In this document: one piece after another, positions 1-11,078 of the stretch
Layout of the letters: each line of letters opens with the position of its first letter
Position numbering within the stretch: position 1 is the first letter of the stretch
Origin: Silene conica
Lineage: Eukaryota; Streptophyta; Magnoliopsida; Caryophyllales; Caryophyllaceae
Length of the DNA: 64,000 nt
Direction: 5' to 3'
Assembly: GCA_029255685.2 (NCBI GenBank)
Contig: CM055314.2
Location: 44,288,772 to 44,352,771, forward strand
The notes under the pieces: generated by a model
What the model saw: only the letters and a program-made list of their open reading frames with translations
What the model was told of the DNA's origin: nothing
The model's database searches: none
Made by a program: the position numbers and the translations under genes

Positions 1-907
1 AGATTCACCTGCACATGTCTCAAAACACATCAAAGCCTCCGAAGGATCCTTTGTAAAGGATCCTTGTGCAGAACATTCACTAATATTATCAAAAACATCA
101 GAAATGTCAACAAATGAGTCCTGCACAAAACAAGGTTCATTGACCGAAGGTTCAAACGTATCAGGAACATGTTCATTACTAACACCTACAAAAATAGGTT
201 GGTTAGTCAAGGGGTGAATTCCTAACTCATCAGCTGTATCCAAGTCAGTATCATCAACGGGGAGGGAAAGAGAACCAAGTAACCTATCATACTCATCCTC
301 ATTAAGAATGAGCGACTCTTCGGTAACGGGTATGATAGGATCACTCTCGACAGGAATATTCGGGTTACTAATATCAACGCCCTCATACCTCTCTGTATCT
401 TCACTGGCTTGGATTAGGTGCTTGAGAAGCTCCCATTGCTTCTCATAGGTTAGGTCAAGAAAATCCCATCCACAATTTCTCTCAATCTCGATCAAGGTCT
501 TACCAGTAACTCCATCATAAATGATACGACAAATGTAACACCCCCATTTATTTAAGGGCCTGTACTAGGACTCCCCAGATAAATAAGGGTGTTACCATCT
601 CGGTTTCCCGAGGAAGTAGATACAAAGGAAAGATAAACAGTACTTTTATTAAATAAGTTAACTCAAAGAACGAGTTCATACAACCAAATTATAAAACTGT
701 CTTGTAGAAATAAAGTACAACTCATGAAAGTCTACTATGGTGATCTAGACTTTAGGCAGGTCCGGATCCAAGCTTCTCCCTTCCCTTAGCTCCCATAGTC
801 TCAACACCTGTCAATCTGCTCCCCAATAAATTGGTTCATCACAGGTGATTACGAATACACAGGGTCAACCACGTGGTTGAGTAGAGGAAAATAAATAAGC
901 CAACAAT

Positions 908-928
908 ATCATATATATATATATATAT
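908..928. repeat. (AT)n microsatellite
   Basis: A run of about ten AT dinucleotides inside the solo LTR. Confidence 0.9.
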
Positions 929-937
929 CACAAGGCC

Positions 938-1045
938 AATAACTCCGCACCGCTCCCAAGCCCATTAACTCCGCACCGATCCAACACCAAATAAACTCCG
1001 CACCGATCCAACGCCAAATAAACTCCGCACCGATCCAACGCCAAT
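938..1045. repeat. Tandem repeat, unit about 28 bp, in solo LTR
   Basis: Four imperfect copies of a unit containing AACTCCGCACCGATCCAA. The first two copies are the most divergent and the last two nearly identical. Confidence 0.85.
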
Positions 1046-1536
1046 TCCCATCACCTCATATCGTATCACAGATACATATATATATAATCAAACAACACAA
1101 TATTCCACGTCATAGGATAATGTAAAATAATCATGCTTAACGTCAATCAACCAAGTAATTAATCACATTTATCTGTGCAGTAATTCCCCTACCTGAAATA
1201 GCAGGAACGCAAATAATCCAAGGCTTGCTAGAAATGTTCCACGCGAAACCCGCTACCAATACACATATACGTAACGAATAAATAACCTTCCCGAACCCCT
1301 TAACAACCATACTTACTATAAATAGAAACCTTCCATAAGTGGAAAGTTTCCAAAAATAGAAACCTTCCAATTATAGAAACTTTCCAAATATATAACTTCC
1401 AAATATAGAACTCCCTTAACTTAAATAATTTCCCGACTCACATCTTTACTTAGCACGACCCAAAACCGTAACATATTAACAAAGTAGTAAAACAACCCTA
1501 ATATCATATTACTATTACTTAACATTAATAAACATA

Positions 1537-1537
<1 letters not shown>

Positions 1538-1566
<29 letters not shown>
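1538..1566. repeat. (TAA)n microsatellite
   Basis: An uninterrupted run of AAT/TAA triplets. The same place in the related LTRs (50839-50880, about 55251 and 61617 on the opposite strand) also carries (TTA)n, so it is a family feature. Confidence 0.9.
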
Positions 1567-1568
<2 letters not shown>

Positions 1569-1915
1569 CCAAGAATTTAGAAATAAAACAAAATAAAAGA
1601 AACGAGACTACCTCCTAATACAACCCGACTCAAAGAACAACCCTAGACCGCTACCCTCCTACCACGGCCACGACACCTCTACAGCCACCAACCACCGACA
1701 GCCCACAAACCCAACACCACCTACAACCCCCGGCGACCACTGGCAACCAGGTCGCCGGCCACTGGTGAAGAGATACAGCCCCCATAAACTTGCTGGAAAC
1801 TCCACCACACACGTGAACAGCCTCCCTTACAGCCCCCTGTCGACAGCCACCCATACCAGCCAACCACCCAAGACCGACACCCAAACACTCCCTTGACACC
1901 GGTCCTCTAAACCAC

Positions 1916-1962
1916 GGTGGTACCACCGTGTCGACCTCCCCCAAGTCAACGGTGGTACCACC
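1916..1962. repeat. 13-bp-stem hairpin with conserved loop
   Basis: The arms are GGTGGTACCACCG (1916-1928) and CGGTGGTACCACC (1950-1962), perfectly complementary, around a 21-nt loop. On the minus strand the loop reads as the TTGACTYGGGGGAGGTC motif seen in the LTRs at 50451, 54898 and 61263, where the stems differ but still pair. Confidence 0.85.
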
Positions 1963-2993
1963 CCCAATTCAACCACTGAACCCGACATCATACCCTAAAC
2001 AAATAGAAAACGACCAGGGCCACAAACCACCGTCACAGACGCTAACCTAGCCTCCTACGCTGGACACGCCACCCACCAAGACGCACCTCCGACCACCACC
2101 AATCTCAAAACGAAAACCCTGAATCGAAAAACCAACAAAAACAGACTCGAATTAACCCCACATGTAACCTTTGACTGCAACTGAAACAAACGAGTTGTTT
2201 CAGACGACAAAACCACCACAATTGGTGGTTAGTTCCTGGTGACCAACGAACATCCCCATACTAGACCACACCCTTCCCCTAGTGTCATAGATTAAGGTTT
2301 AAACACCGACTTGACTCACCACCTTGAAAACACTCTCGAAAAACAGTAGAAAACAACAGGGAAACGAAAGGAGAAAGAAAAACGTGTTGTCCTACCAAGT
2401 TTACCTCTAAATCGACCACCCTTAGGCTGCCTAGAGACCACCGTGAACACTGCCTACCAAAGCTTTGTCGTGACGGCTGAGAGAGTATGGTGTTTGAATG
2501 ATAGATTAGGGTAAACTTAGGTCTAGGATTATGTTAAAAGGGGTGGCGGTAGGGAGTAATACTAGTAGGGTTTGAGTTGTGTTCTACAAAAAAGCCGTGG
2601 GCTTGGGTGAAGCACGACTTACGAGGCCCAAGTCACCGAGTCTAGAGGTCCAGGGATCGATCCCTCATAACCATACAACCGTGTGCCAAAGGTCTAGGGA
2701 TCGAATCCTCATAAAAACATAACCACTTGCTTTGCTTGAATACTTAAACATAGGTGCTCAAAACATAAAACAATTATCGACACAAATAAAATCTTAATTA
2801 TCGAGTCTAGATTTTCGAGGTATTACAACAAACCTCCCCAATACTAACAGGATAGTTAGACTGAGAAAGGAAAGAGGTTAATCTATTACAATAGATATAC
2901 AATGGTTCATGTTCGAGTTGTGGGAAAGGAGATATGGTCATGACGGTAAAAGAAAAAGACCATAGAATAAAAACAATAAACACTGGCGTCACC

Positions 2994-3011
2994 TCCCCGG
3001 CAACGGCGCCA
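2994..3011 (-). promoter_or_regulatory. Retrotransposon primer-binding site (tRNA-Asp type)
   Basis: The minus strand reads TGGCGCCGTTGCCGGGGA, five bases from the LTR edge at 3017. It primes minus-strand DNA synthesis and fixes the element's orientation as minus. Confidence 0.88.
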
Positions 3012-3016
3012 AAATT

Positions 3017-4624
3017 TGACACCCGTCGTTGAGCGTGCCAAAGATAAAATTTATAAACCTTAGCTTTAAATAGATAGTGAAAGTCAAGGGTCGAACCACA
3101 AGGAGGTGGGGAATGTTTATTTTTCTATGTTGATGTCGTAAGGTAACAAAATTGGGGTTTTGATTGGTTTGATTGATGCTAAGTCTAATAAAATAAAGGC
3201 AAGATGAAACGAAAATAAAGAGGTGAATGAAACTAATGGTAAAAAGAATGCTAGGATGTTCAGTTCATAAAAGCTACGACGGTATATAGTCTAGGTCAAC
3301 ATGTATTGCAGCCGCGTAAGGGATTTAACAAATCCTCTCGGACTATGTTACCTAATAGCTCCTTTCGGCCTACGCTATTAGTTCCTAGGTCTCATAAATA
3401 TTGGGTGTCAACAATAAGGGTGATTCCTAAAGTCTAGGTCACATACCTTTCAGTCTTAGTAACCTAGTTGTCTTAAGACGTTAACCAATGCCCTTCCCGT
3501 ATATTTCAATCTTGGTTTAGTCATTACTAGCGTCTTACAAGTCTCCTTTCGGTCTCGTCGTAGGGTACTATAAATTAACGAAGCAAAACAGATTCACAAC
3601 ATACGCGGCATTGGTCGACTGACATACTACTTCAGTCGATCGATCAACGACCCTTAGTCGACCGACCAGTTAAGCCGGTCGGCCAACCAGAGGTCTGCTA
3701 TAGGTCGTCTGTTCTATACCGTCTACGCAATTAATCACCTACATCCTAACATATGGGTTTAGCTACTCATAACTACAGTAAAAACAACAATAATAACAAA
3801 AATAGCAGAACTCATGACAAACAATATGATAAGCATGCGATTAACAACAAGGTTAGGGATTCTATATAACCGGATACTAGCAATTATAAAAAGAATAATA
3901 AGAAACTGAAATTGAAAAGAAGATTACCGCGAAAAGGAATTAGGGCAGAAACAATTTGCTTATTGAATTGCGTGGAAACCAATTGTTTGAATGTATAAAA
4001 CTAGAACAATGCTCAAAACTAAAACTAAGGAATACAGTAACTTTGTAGAGAACTTAGAAGCTAGGCCAAACTAATGTAAAGAAACTGGATGATAAAAACT
4101 AGATTAAAACTTGATTAAAACTGGATCCTTAGCCTAATGACGGATTAGGCTTTAAATAAGAAAATCAAAAGAGTATCCTCATTGACCTAATACACGCGTG
4201 GGCTTTCCGAAGCTTCTGAAATCTGCGCTGTGGTCGACCGACCAGGTGATGCGGTCGGTCGACCGATTGTCGGGCCCAACAGGTCTTCTTTCTTCGAAAT
4301 CTAAATTCTAAACTTGAGGTATCAGGTACTCTGGTCGGTCGACCGATTGTCCTGAGTGTCAGCTCTTGAATTCTTCTTAAGTCGGTCTTATGGTCCTTGG
4401 TTTGCGCTTTGGGTGTTGTTTCCTCCTCGTTCCTTGGTTCCTTTGGTTATGCAAAACTCCCGAGGGTAGCATTTGGCCTGAAATCGCCTCTTTTCCGCAT
4501 AATTCTGCAAAAGAGCATAACAATACGAAAGTAGACAATTGTTGGGAAATAAAGGCTAAAACTCGTAAATAAGCTCTAAAATGCGTGTAAAAATAGATGT
4601 AAAACATCATAAAATGGACACGCA
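3017..4624 (-). repeat. 5' LTR of Athila/Tat-type element
   Basis: About 1.6 kb, starting TGCGTGTCC and ending GGGTGTCA on the minus strand, next to the tRNA-Asp primer site. It contains several GGTCGACC-rich palindromes (3609-3700 and 4230-4350). Open frames of 60-141 codons inside it (for example 4377-4802 minus) look like chance frames in LTR sequence. Confidence 0.78.
4232..4264. repeat. 12-bp-stem GTCGACC hairpin
   Basis: GGTCGACCGACC (4232-4243) pairs perfectly with GGTCGGTCGACC (4253-4264) across a 9-nt loop. A sister hairpin is TCGACTGA (3615-3622) with TCAGTCGA (3632-3639). Confidence 0.8.
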
Positions 4625-5162
4625 TTAGTAGTAAGACCAGCAGACACACAAGGGCAGGGAACCGGATGCGCAAACATACAGCAGGAACAGAAATGGACAA
4701 ACGCAGAACAGACGCACAACCAGAACAGATGCACATAGCAGAAAGTATAGCAGAACAGACATGGGGGCTGGGGGTCTGTTTAGTGCAAACAGAAGTATGC
4801 AACAGTGACAGTGCGGAAATAGAGGCACACTGAATGCAGACACGGAGTAATGTACAGGAATGCAGAAATGGAATGCTAAACAGAATTGCAGACGGGAATG
4901 CAGAAATGGAATGCTAAACAGAATTGCAGACGGGAATCCAGAAATGGAATGCTAAACAGAATTGCATACGGGAATGCAGAAATGGGATGATGAACATAAA
5001 TGCACAGGAATCGAATGTTGAACGGACACGGGGGTGGAATGCGTAGAAACAGAATGCAGAAATGGGGAGTAATGCACAGGAAGTAATGCAGTTGAGTAGT
5101 GATAGCACCAACACGCATCAGAAATAGACGTATAGCAGTAGTAAGTAGCAGAACCCAGATAC
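4625..5162 (-). mobile_element. LTR fragment F, left piece
   Basis: Sequence between the Athila/Tat LTR and the hAT transposon. It continues after the hAT at 21549, because the 8-bp hAT target duplication CCAGATAC joins the two pieces. It is rich in GCAGAA and GAATGC words and includes a 38-bp tandem repeat. I assign it to LTR F because the right piece ends like LTR D; the assignment of this left piece rests on continuity only. Confidence 0.5.
4857..4986. repeat. 38-bp tandem repeat, 3.4 copies
   Basis: Units start at 4857, 4895, 4933 and 4971 (partial). Each begins GGAATGCAGAAATGGAATGC, with only one or two differences per unit. Confidence 0.9.
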
Positions 5163-5175
5163 TAGACTTGGCAAA
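5163..5175 (+). repeat. hAT left terminal inverted repeat
   Basis: TAGACTTGGCAAA, matching the right end at 12 of 13 positions when reverse-complemented. It directly follows the CCAGATAC target duplication. Confidence 0.92.
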
Positions 5176-5189
5176 CCGGTCATTTGATT

Positions 5190-5400
5190 CAGTTTCGGAC
5201 CAGTTTTATTCGAATCGGGTAATTTCGGTTTACCTTTATTTTCGATTTCAGTTCGGTTCAATTCAGGTTGGAATCAGTTTTCGCTTTTAATCGGTTGTAA
5301 ATATTTCGGGTCAGTGCAGGTTCGGGTCAGGTTAATTTCGGAACAGATGAGATTCGAGTCGGGCCAATATCAGAGCTGATCCGATTCCGGATAGGGCAAC
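5190..5400. repeat. hAT left subterminal repeats
   Basis: Many short copies of TTCGGTT, TTCGGGT and GTTCAGGT-like words. The right subterminal region (about 21262-21530) has the same vocabulary. In hAT elements such clusters are usually transposase-binding sites; that role is inferred here. Confidence 0.7.
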
Positions 5401-6480
5401 AAATCAACATTACATTCGGAAATCGTTAAGACAAATTATATTGGCTAAATTAATATTATTTATCGTATGGCTAGTATACTTACTCGTGAGGATTCATTGG
5501 GTTTTAAGGCCTTGGGCTAATACAAGAAAATCAAGAAATAACACAAGTCCAAGAAAGGCAACAATTGGAGGAACACGGCCCATGGACCAAGGGTGGCTCG
5601 GTCATGGCCTAAGCGTGGGCCTCATGGAGCTCGGACACGGCCGCTTATGGCTCGGTCACGAGGGTGACATTGCTCGACCATTATGGACTCCAAGAAGAAG
5701 ATGGAGTATATTTAATTTCTTTATTATTTTTATTAAGTTAGTTATTAAAGTTTGTTATTTAGTTTGTTAGGATAATTACTAGTTTGTTACAAGTTGTTAC
5801 AAATTAGTTATTATCTTATTAGTTTCTTTATCCTAGGATTATTAGGGTTAGTTATTTAATTCTTTTAATTCTTAGGATAGATTTTTATTTTAATAAGGAT
5901 TATATTTGATCCATTTAGATAGATTTTAGGACTCCTATTCAAAGACGGATTCAAGAATCCGAGTCATAGGAGGCGTGTGATTTGGGGCGTGTGACTCTAC
6001 TATATAAAGAGCACATCGTCTTTCTTGTTTCACAGTTTATCATTCAATCAATAAAATTTACAAGTTTTCTTTTTAAGGCATTCTTAAAGAAATCTCAAGG
6101 ACTCATCGAGTGTTGATCCGAACCGTTGATACTTGTCGCGTTTCAAGTGTTAGCACGATTTACAAACTATAGGTCTAGGGAGTAAATCACCATTGGGTGT
6201 CCTATAGGTCTAGGGCAAACAAATATCCTTCTACCTTGGGGATTCACCTCAAAACCGTCACAACTACAAAAACAATCACAATAACCACCACCACCGACGG
6301 ACCACCATCTCGCCGCCATCACTACCACCACCGTCCATCACCATCATTCATCCATAATTCAAGATTCGACCAAGATTGTTCTTTATTTGTTCTAAATCGT
6401 TATTTCTTTCAAGATTACTTTCAAGATTTACAAGAAGGCTTCCGCGGACGAGTTCTTTGATCAAGAATTCGTATTAAGAG
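5368..6480. other. Probable insertion in hAT left arm, LTR-like
   Basis: About 1.1 kb that differs in composition from the hAT arm. A near-identical stretch of about 23 bp (CAGATGAGATTCGA) lies at 5344 and again at 6481, bracketing it. It contains a TATA-like TATATAAAGAG near 6001 and an AATAAA near 6051, the spacing expected of an LTR promoter and polyadenylation region, then a proline/threonine-coding-like stretch. No clear LTR ends or 5-bp duplication were found. It could be an LTR fragment or captured sequence. Confidence 0.4.
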
Positions 6481-6504
6481 CAGATGAGATTCGATTCGGG
6501 CCAT

Positions 6505-7640
6505 ATTCGGATCGGATGTCAAGGGGTTAATGGATTATATTTATATATCAAATATTTCGATTTTGTTTTTTATAGAATTTTTATATTTTTGTCCGATAAT
6601 ATTTCAAATTTTTTTAATAGTAATATAATTTATTCGGAATTTTTTTTCTTATCTAAGTTTTTATTATAATTATTGATATATACAAATAATTTAAATATGA
6701 ACGGTCAAACATGCAATTGAGAAATAGTAGACATTCTTACATAAATACTCCCGTAGTATATACTTGATAAATTGATCATAAGTATTTCATATCTTACAAC
6801 ATTGACTTATCTTTTATTGTAGTATATACTTATCTTTTATCGTGAGTATTCGTCCTATATATAATAAATGTTATCACAAAAATACTCGACTTTGTTTTTT
6901 TGTTTGAATTTTTTTATAATGGCGATGGAACTTTTTATCCAATAAAAATTTAGTTTGAACAAAAAGTAAAGCTTATATCAGGAAATAATTATTATCAAAT
7001 GTTCATTCCTCGTCAATTCGTCTTATTATTCTTACATCACCATTTATTGTATAGGAGTATAAGTGTATAACTGTATATATAAGACCGTCTCCTAAGATGG
7101 TTCTTCGACTTCTTTCACCTGGAGGAGGTTATAACTTATAAGAGGTCTTAAGTTAATATAATCTTAAATAAAACCACCCGATATGTAAATTATTTGAATT
7201 TTATAAGCTCAACTCGAGTTCGGTGAATTTTGAATTTGAGCTACTCTTGAGTTGATCTTTAATTATCATTTATTTGTACTAACACAATAGCACCTTACTC
7301 GAGTCCAACATTATAGTTATAGAGTATAGACTATAGTCTATAAGACTATAAATCTATAATAACAAAGTAATAATAGCTAAAACTATATAATTGCTTAACT
7401 AATTATCTACAGTTCGACTTCTTAAGCTTTTATTTTAAACATTCGTATATGAAAAGCTTATCTTGATTTATATTATACTTTTTTTTATAATAAACTAATT
7501 TTACGATCTCATCTCCAATTTCAATAGTTCAATTATTCATTTATAAACTTTCTCATAATGAATATTAAAGGTAAACAAATAAACAAAATGAAAAGATTAT
7601 ATATTTAAGATATACTTTGATTAAGTGATTAACACTCTAT
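6505..7640. other. hAT left arm, non-coding, AT-rich
   Basis: No credible gene. Very AT-rich, with short open frames only. It lies between the subterminal repeats and the transposase promoter region and may hold the body of a Helitron-like element whose 3' end is at 7647-7676. Confidence 0.5.
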
Positions 7641-7646
7641 ATTGTC

Positions 7647-7676
7647 ACCCGTGCAGTGCACGGGTTCAAAAACTAG
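7647..7676 (+). mobile_element. Helitron-like 3' terminus (candidate)
   Basis: A near-perfect palindrome, ACCCGTGCA (7647-7655) with TGCACGGGT (7657-7665), is followed 7 bp later by CTAG (7673-7676) and then T. A short GC-rich hairpin just before CTRR, with insertion before T, is the classic Helitron end. I could not identify the matching 5' TC end. Confidence 0.5.
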
Positions 7677-8320
7677 TTTATAAATAATCAAACTTAAAAA
7701 TACAATATGTAGACTAATAGACTAACACAGTGACACGTGTTCATTCCTTTTTAATAACACAGTGACACCAACTCCTTTCCTTTTCTATAAGTTAAAAGAG
7801 TAAAGATAGACACCCACTACTATTCTATTACTTCATCCTGTAAATCAAATTATCACAGTCGCACATACTCTCTTCAATCTTCAATTCTTCATCTTACAAA
7901 AGCCCAGAGTCCTAAAATCCCAAATCACAGTCCACAGAGCAGCCCAAATCGGAATGGATATCACTCTATCAGTCTATGTCTATCACCATATCTTTTGTAA
8001 AGATGAAAAGGATATCTCATTTTGGAAAGAAGATCTCTAATTCTCCCTAATTAATTATTGAAATTTTCGGATATTTCCCTTTAAATCTCTGATTAGTTAT
8101 TTTCTTCATCTAAATCTCTTTTGTCAGATTCTTTTTTATCATTTCGGTTGAAATCGCGGTCAAATATGGTATAAAAAATTGATTTTGCCTCCAAAAATTG
8201 ACGAACTAATTATATTTTGCCTCCAAAAATTGGAGATTCTCTAATTATTTTACCGCCAACCATCATTTTACCCGCCAAAATAAAGATTAGATTGATTTAT
8301 TTTACCGCCTAAATAGTGGC

Positions 8321-8375
8321 TATATATACATCATCGTTTGTGCTTTGCCTTTAAACTCATCTTCAAATCAGTTAT
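8321..8375 (+). promoter_or_regulatory. Putative hAT transposase promoter and leader start
   Basis: A TATA box (TATATATACA at 8321-8330) lies about 45 bp before the insertion point of element G. After removing G the leader continues at 17390 and reaches a splice donor near 17457. The role is inferred from position and the TATA motif. Confidence 0.5.
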
Positions 8376-8956
8376 TGTGACACCCCGCGTTAAAGCATAA
8401 AAATAAACAAGTAAATTGCAGCGGAAATACAATACTTTTAAAAACTTTTCGACATATTTATTAAAACTTTTCGCGGAATATCAAAACAACAAGCGGAAGA
8501 CTAAAACTAATACGAAAGTATAAATTATAAACGAATACTTCAATAAACGAGGGATAAGGTATCCCACGGTAACAACATGAATTAAATCTAAACTAAGCGT
8601 AAGGGTAATTGTCGAATGATCAACAATGCTCGCTAGCCACACGTCTTCCCCAAACAGCACCAATCTACATTCATGAAACATGAACGCCAGAGTCAGTGGG
8701 GAGTAACTCAGGGTTCTCCTAGCCACTTAACGTCAGAAAACATGTAAACGGTAATACTAAACATCTTATACATATGAGCATGTATATAATTTCATAAACA
8801 ATCATATATATTACCAAACATGAACAACATGATCAATGCGTGGGTGATAAGTCAAAAACATGTGAAAACAGCATGAATCAACATGTATAACAGAATTAAA
8901 GCCAACATATGCGATAATATCAAAATCAAGGAAACATCCAAGCAAAGCATACACAT

Positions 8957-9325
8957 AGTCAGCATATAATCACTGCCTCTGACATACCAGAGCGTATAAC
9001 CACTGCCTCTGGCTACTGGAGCGTATAACCACTGCCTCCAGTTACGGAGCGTATAACCACTGCCTCCGATTACATGAATAGAATGAACGCCGTCAGAGCG
9101 TATAACCACTGCCTCTGACGTACCAGAGCGTATAACCACTGCCTCTGGCTACTGGAGCGTATAACCACTGCTTCCAGCTACGGAGCGTATAACCACTGCC
9201 TCCGAATACTATGTATAGCGTATAACCACTGCCTATATGCCTAAGACCTGGCCAGACCTCTCGATGTAATGCCTTACACCGAACGACACACGGGGACCGG
9301 AGCGTATAACCACTGCCTCCGACCA
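8957..9325. repeat. Hairpin array, loop CGTATAACCACTGC (left LTR)
   Basis: Ten units share the core AG-CGTATAACCACTGC-CT. Sequences outside the core differ between units but are complementary within a unit: CGTCAG with CTGACG, CCAG with CTGG, ACTGG with CCAGT, CGG with CCG, TAT with ATA. The first unit is the most decayed. Minus-strand frames here repeat GSGYTL but are a by-product of the array. Confidence 0.92.
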
Positions 9326-9416
9326 ATCCCGAACATAGAATAATTCCCATTGCTTGGGTGGCGTTAGTTCATTACAGTGAAACACAAATCGTATCACCGC
9401 TATCTATTTACATGCA

Positions 9417-9505
9417 AGGCAACATAACCGTCGCCAACACAATTTTAGGATGACATAACCGTCACCTACACAAACTTAGGATAACATAACCGTTAACTCA
9501 CTCAT
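9417..9505. repeat. Second small hairpin set, loop ATAACC
   Basis: Three units around ATAACC: TGAC with GTCA and TAAC with GTTA pair across the loop, and the first unit has outer GGC with GCC. The spacing between units is about 37 bp. Confidence 0.7.
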
Positions 9506-11078
9506 TTAAACATACATGAGCCAATAAAAGATGAATAATACAACACTTATATCCATTTCATGCGGAAAGAGAACACACGGGATTGAATAATGAAACAAAA
9601 TTTCCAAAAGACGAACTTAACAGGGGGTTATTGACTGATCTTTACAGTGTGACAGAAACCGTCACACAAAATGTATTGCTTCATAAAACGGGTTTAACAA
9701 ATCATTTTGGGGCAAAGCAAACTCCTAACATCATCTAAAATCTTCAAAGTTTAATTATTGAAAAGGACCAGAATCATTTCAAAGTTTAAAAATGATTTTC
9801 AAAACAATCTTTGAGCTACTGTCCGTTCTGCGAGTATTTCAGCGCACTGTTCATAAATAATTTATTGTGAACAAACGACATGCAAGGAAATTACGATATT
9901 TTAGAGGTAGATTCTACACTTAAAATAAACAGGGGTCTCTTTTCAACATTTTCAAAGGAGGATACTCTAAGATGTCGAAATAAATTGTACAAGACAATGG
10001 ACAGATTTGTCAAGGTGCTGAAACATCATGAATTAACCATTGTAAGCAAAACACTATGAACTTGAAAGACTATCAACCTAATCATCCTCAATGATCATAA
10101 ACTCATTTAACCATACAATCCTTAATGAATTTCCACAATTAAAATCTCATCCAACACAAGCATGCATGATGAAATTCATCCAAACATATAATTTATGAAC
10201 CTAATCATACCACTATTTAATCAAACACAATTCTAGTATACTATACATTACAAGCATATAGTCATGCAAACAAAGATGATAAGTCGAGTAACCCATCACC
10301 GTTACCTTATAGCTCTTCAATAAGGATGATTTTGACTTAAAGCCACTCCGGTTTGGACAACCGAACAAGCTACACACAAATAAACGAGGTTAGCTAAGAG
10401 AACCGTGCCTTAAAGGCCACGAACAGAATATATTAAGGAATAATTTTGATACTTTTATTACCTAGGAAGGTGGAGGGCGAGGAGAGGAAGAGATAGGCGC
10501 AAAAATCGTCGAAAACGGATAAGAAACGAAGATTTTACGACCGTTTTACGGTTGAGATGCACAACAACAATGGTGTTCTTGTTTTGTGTTTTTTTGTGAG
10601 TGTTTTTTTCTGAAAAATAATGAAGGATTTGAAGAAGAAGGAAGGTAGAGGATGACCTTGGGCAGCAAGGCAAGGTTTAGTACTCAGCCATGTGTCCCAA
10701 AGGACATGTGGAAAAGAGTATAGAGTAAGCAACGAGCGTGGGTCTCGTTAGCGGATGGTCCGTGACAGCCTTTCGTATTTTCGGCATAATTTCCTCCACA
10801 GAACTCCGATTGACGTGTTTCCGGTGGCGTTGGAAAGCTAAGAAAGAGATCTAAAACTTTTATTTTATAAGCAAGAGCTAAATATGCCTGTATAATATCT
10901 TAAAATTAGCAACAAGGACAGAGTAACGTTTTACAAGTTTAAGAAGTATAACTTTAAGACGGACATATTAATATCATAGTCAAAAACGATATATTGTAAA
11001 TGGAATTTTATTTATTATGGATCATTATTATTACTAAAATAAGATTTTATTAATATATAATGACTTGGAAATTACGGG

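Larger units (their letters stand above)
534..2827 (-). mobile_element. Solo LTR of the 2.3-kb gypsy-like family
   Basis: The + strand begins TGTAACACCCCC and ends GGTATTACA, bounded by the perfect 5-bp direct repeat ACAAA (529-533 and 2828-2832), which is the target-site duplication. Read on the minus strand it starts TGTAATACC and ends GGGTGTTACA, like the LTRs at 49022, 54022 and 60386, and it shares their conserved loop hairpin (here 1916-1962). There is no interior or second LTR, so it is a solo LTR left by LTR-LTR recombination. It sits inside the Athila/Tat interior and is therefore younger than that element. Confidence 0.88.
1..4624 (-). mobile_element. Ty3/gypsy element, Athila/Tat type, 5' part
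   Basis: Seen: a long terminal repeat (3017-4624), a primer-binding site beside it (2994-3011), and interior sequence running left to the window edge, interrupted by a later solo LTR at 534-2827. The minus strand of about 1-528 is an open frame with acidic sequence (for example DEYDRLLGSLSLPVDD), which could be gag-proximal or linker coding sequence; no catalytic motif is visible. Known: a tRNA-Asp-type primer site TGGCGCCGTTGCCGGGGA is usual for the Athila/Tat branch of Ty3/gypsy. The other LTR and the coding core would lie left of the window, so completeness cannot be judged. Confidence 0.75.
8376..11078 (-). repeat. G 3' LTR (left copy)
   Basis: The + strand starts TGTGACACCCCGCG. The right copy is the same apart from scattered substitutions and indels. 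It holds a hairpin array at 8957-9325 and a smaller one at 9417-9505. A CAGTGGGGAGT...GTTCTCC...AGCCAC block near 8693-8727 is shared with LTRs D and E, showing common ancestry. Confidence 0.88.

Noticed and set aside
4377-4802. 141-codon minus ORF, Cys/Leu-rich
   Set aside because: It crosses the LTR boundary at 4624 into unrelated flanking repeat, so it is a chance frame.
8957-9325. CRISPR-like repeat array
   Set aside because: The repeat is only 14-18 bp, the intervals are too short and irregular, no cas genes exist, and the context is a plant LTR.
8852-9350. Minus-strand ORFs with repeated GSGYTL motifs
   Set aside because: They read through the hairpin array in LTR G. The same frames recur at 15126-15519. 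No start context or domain; by-product of a repeat with period divisible into frame.
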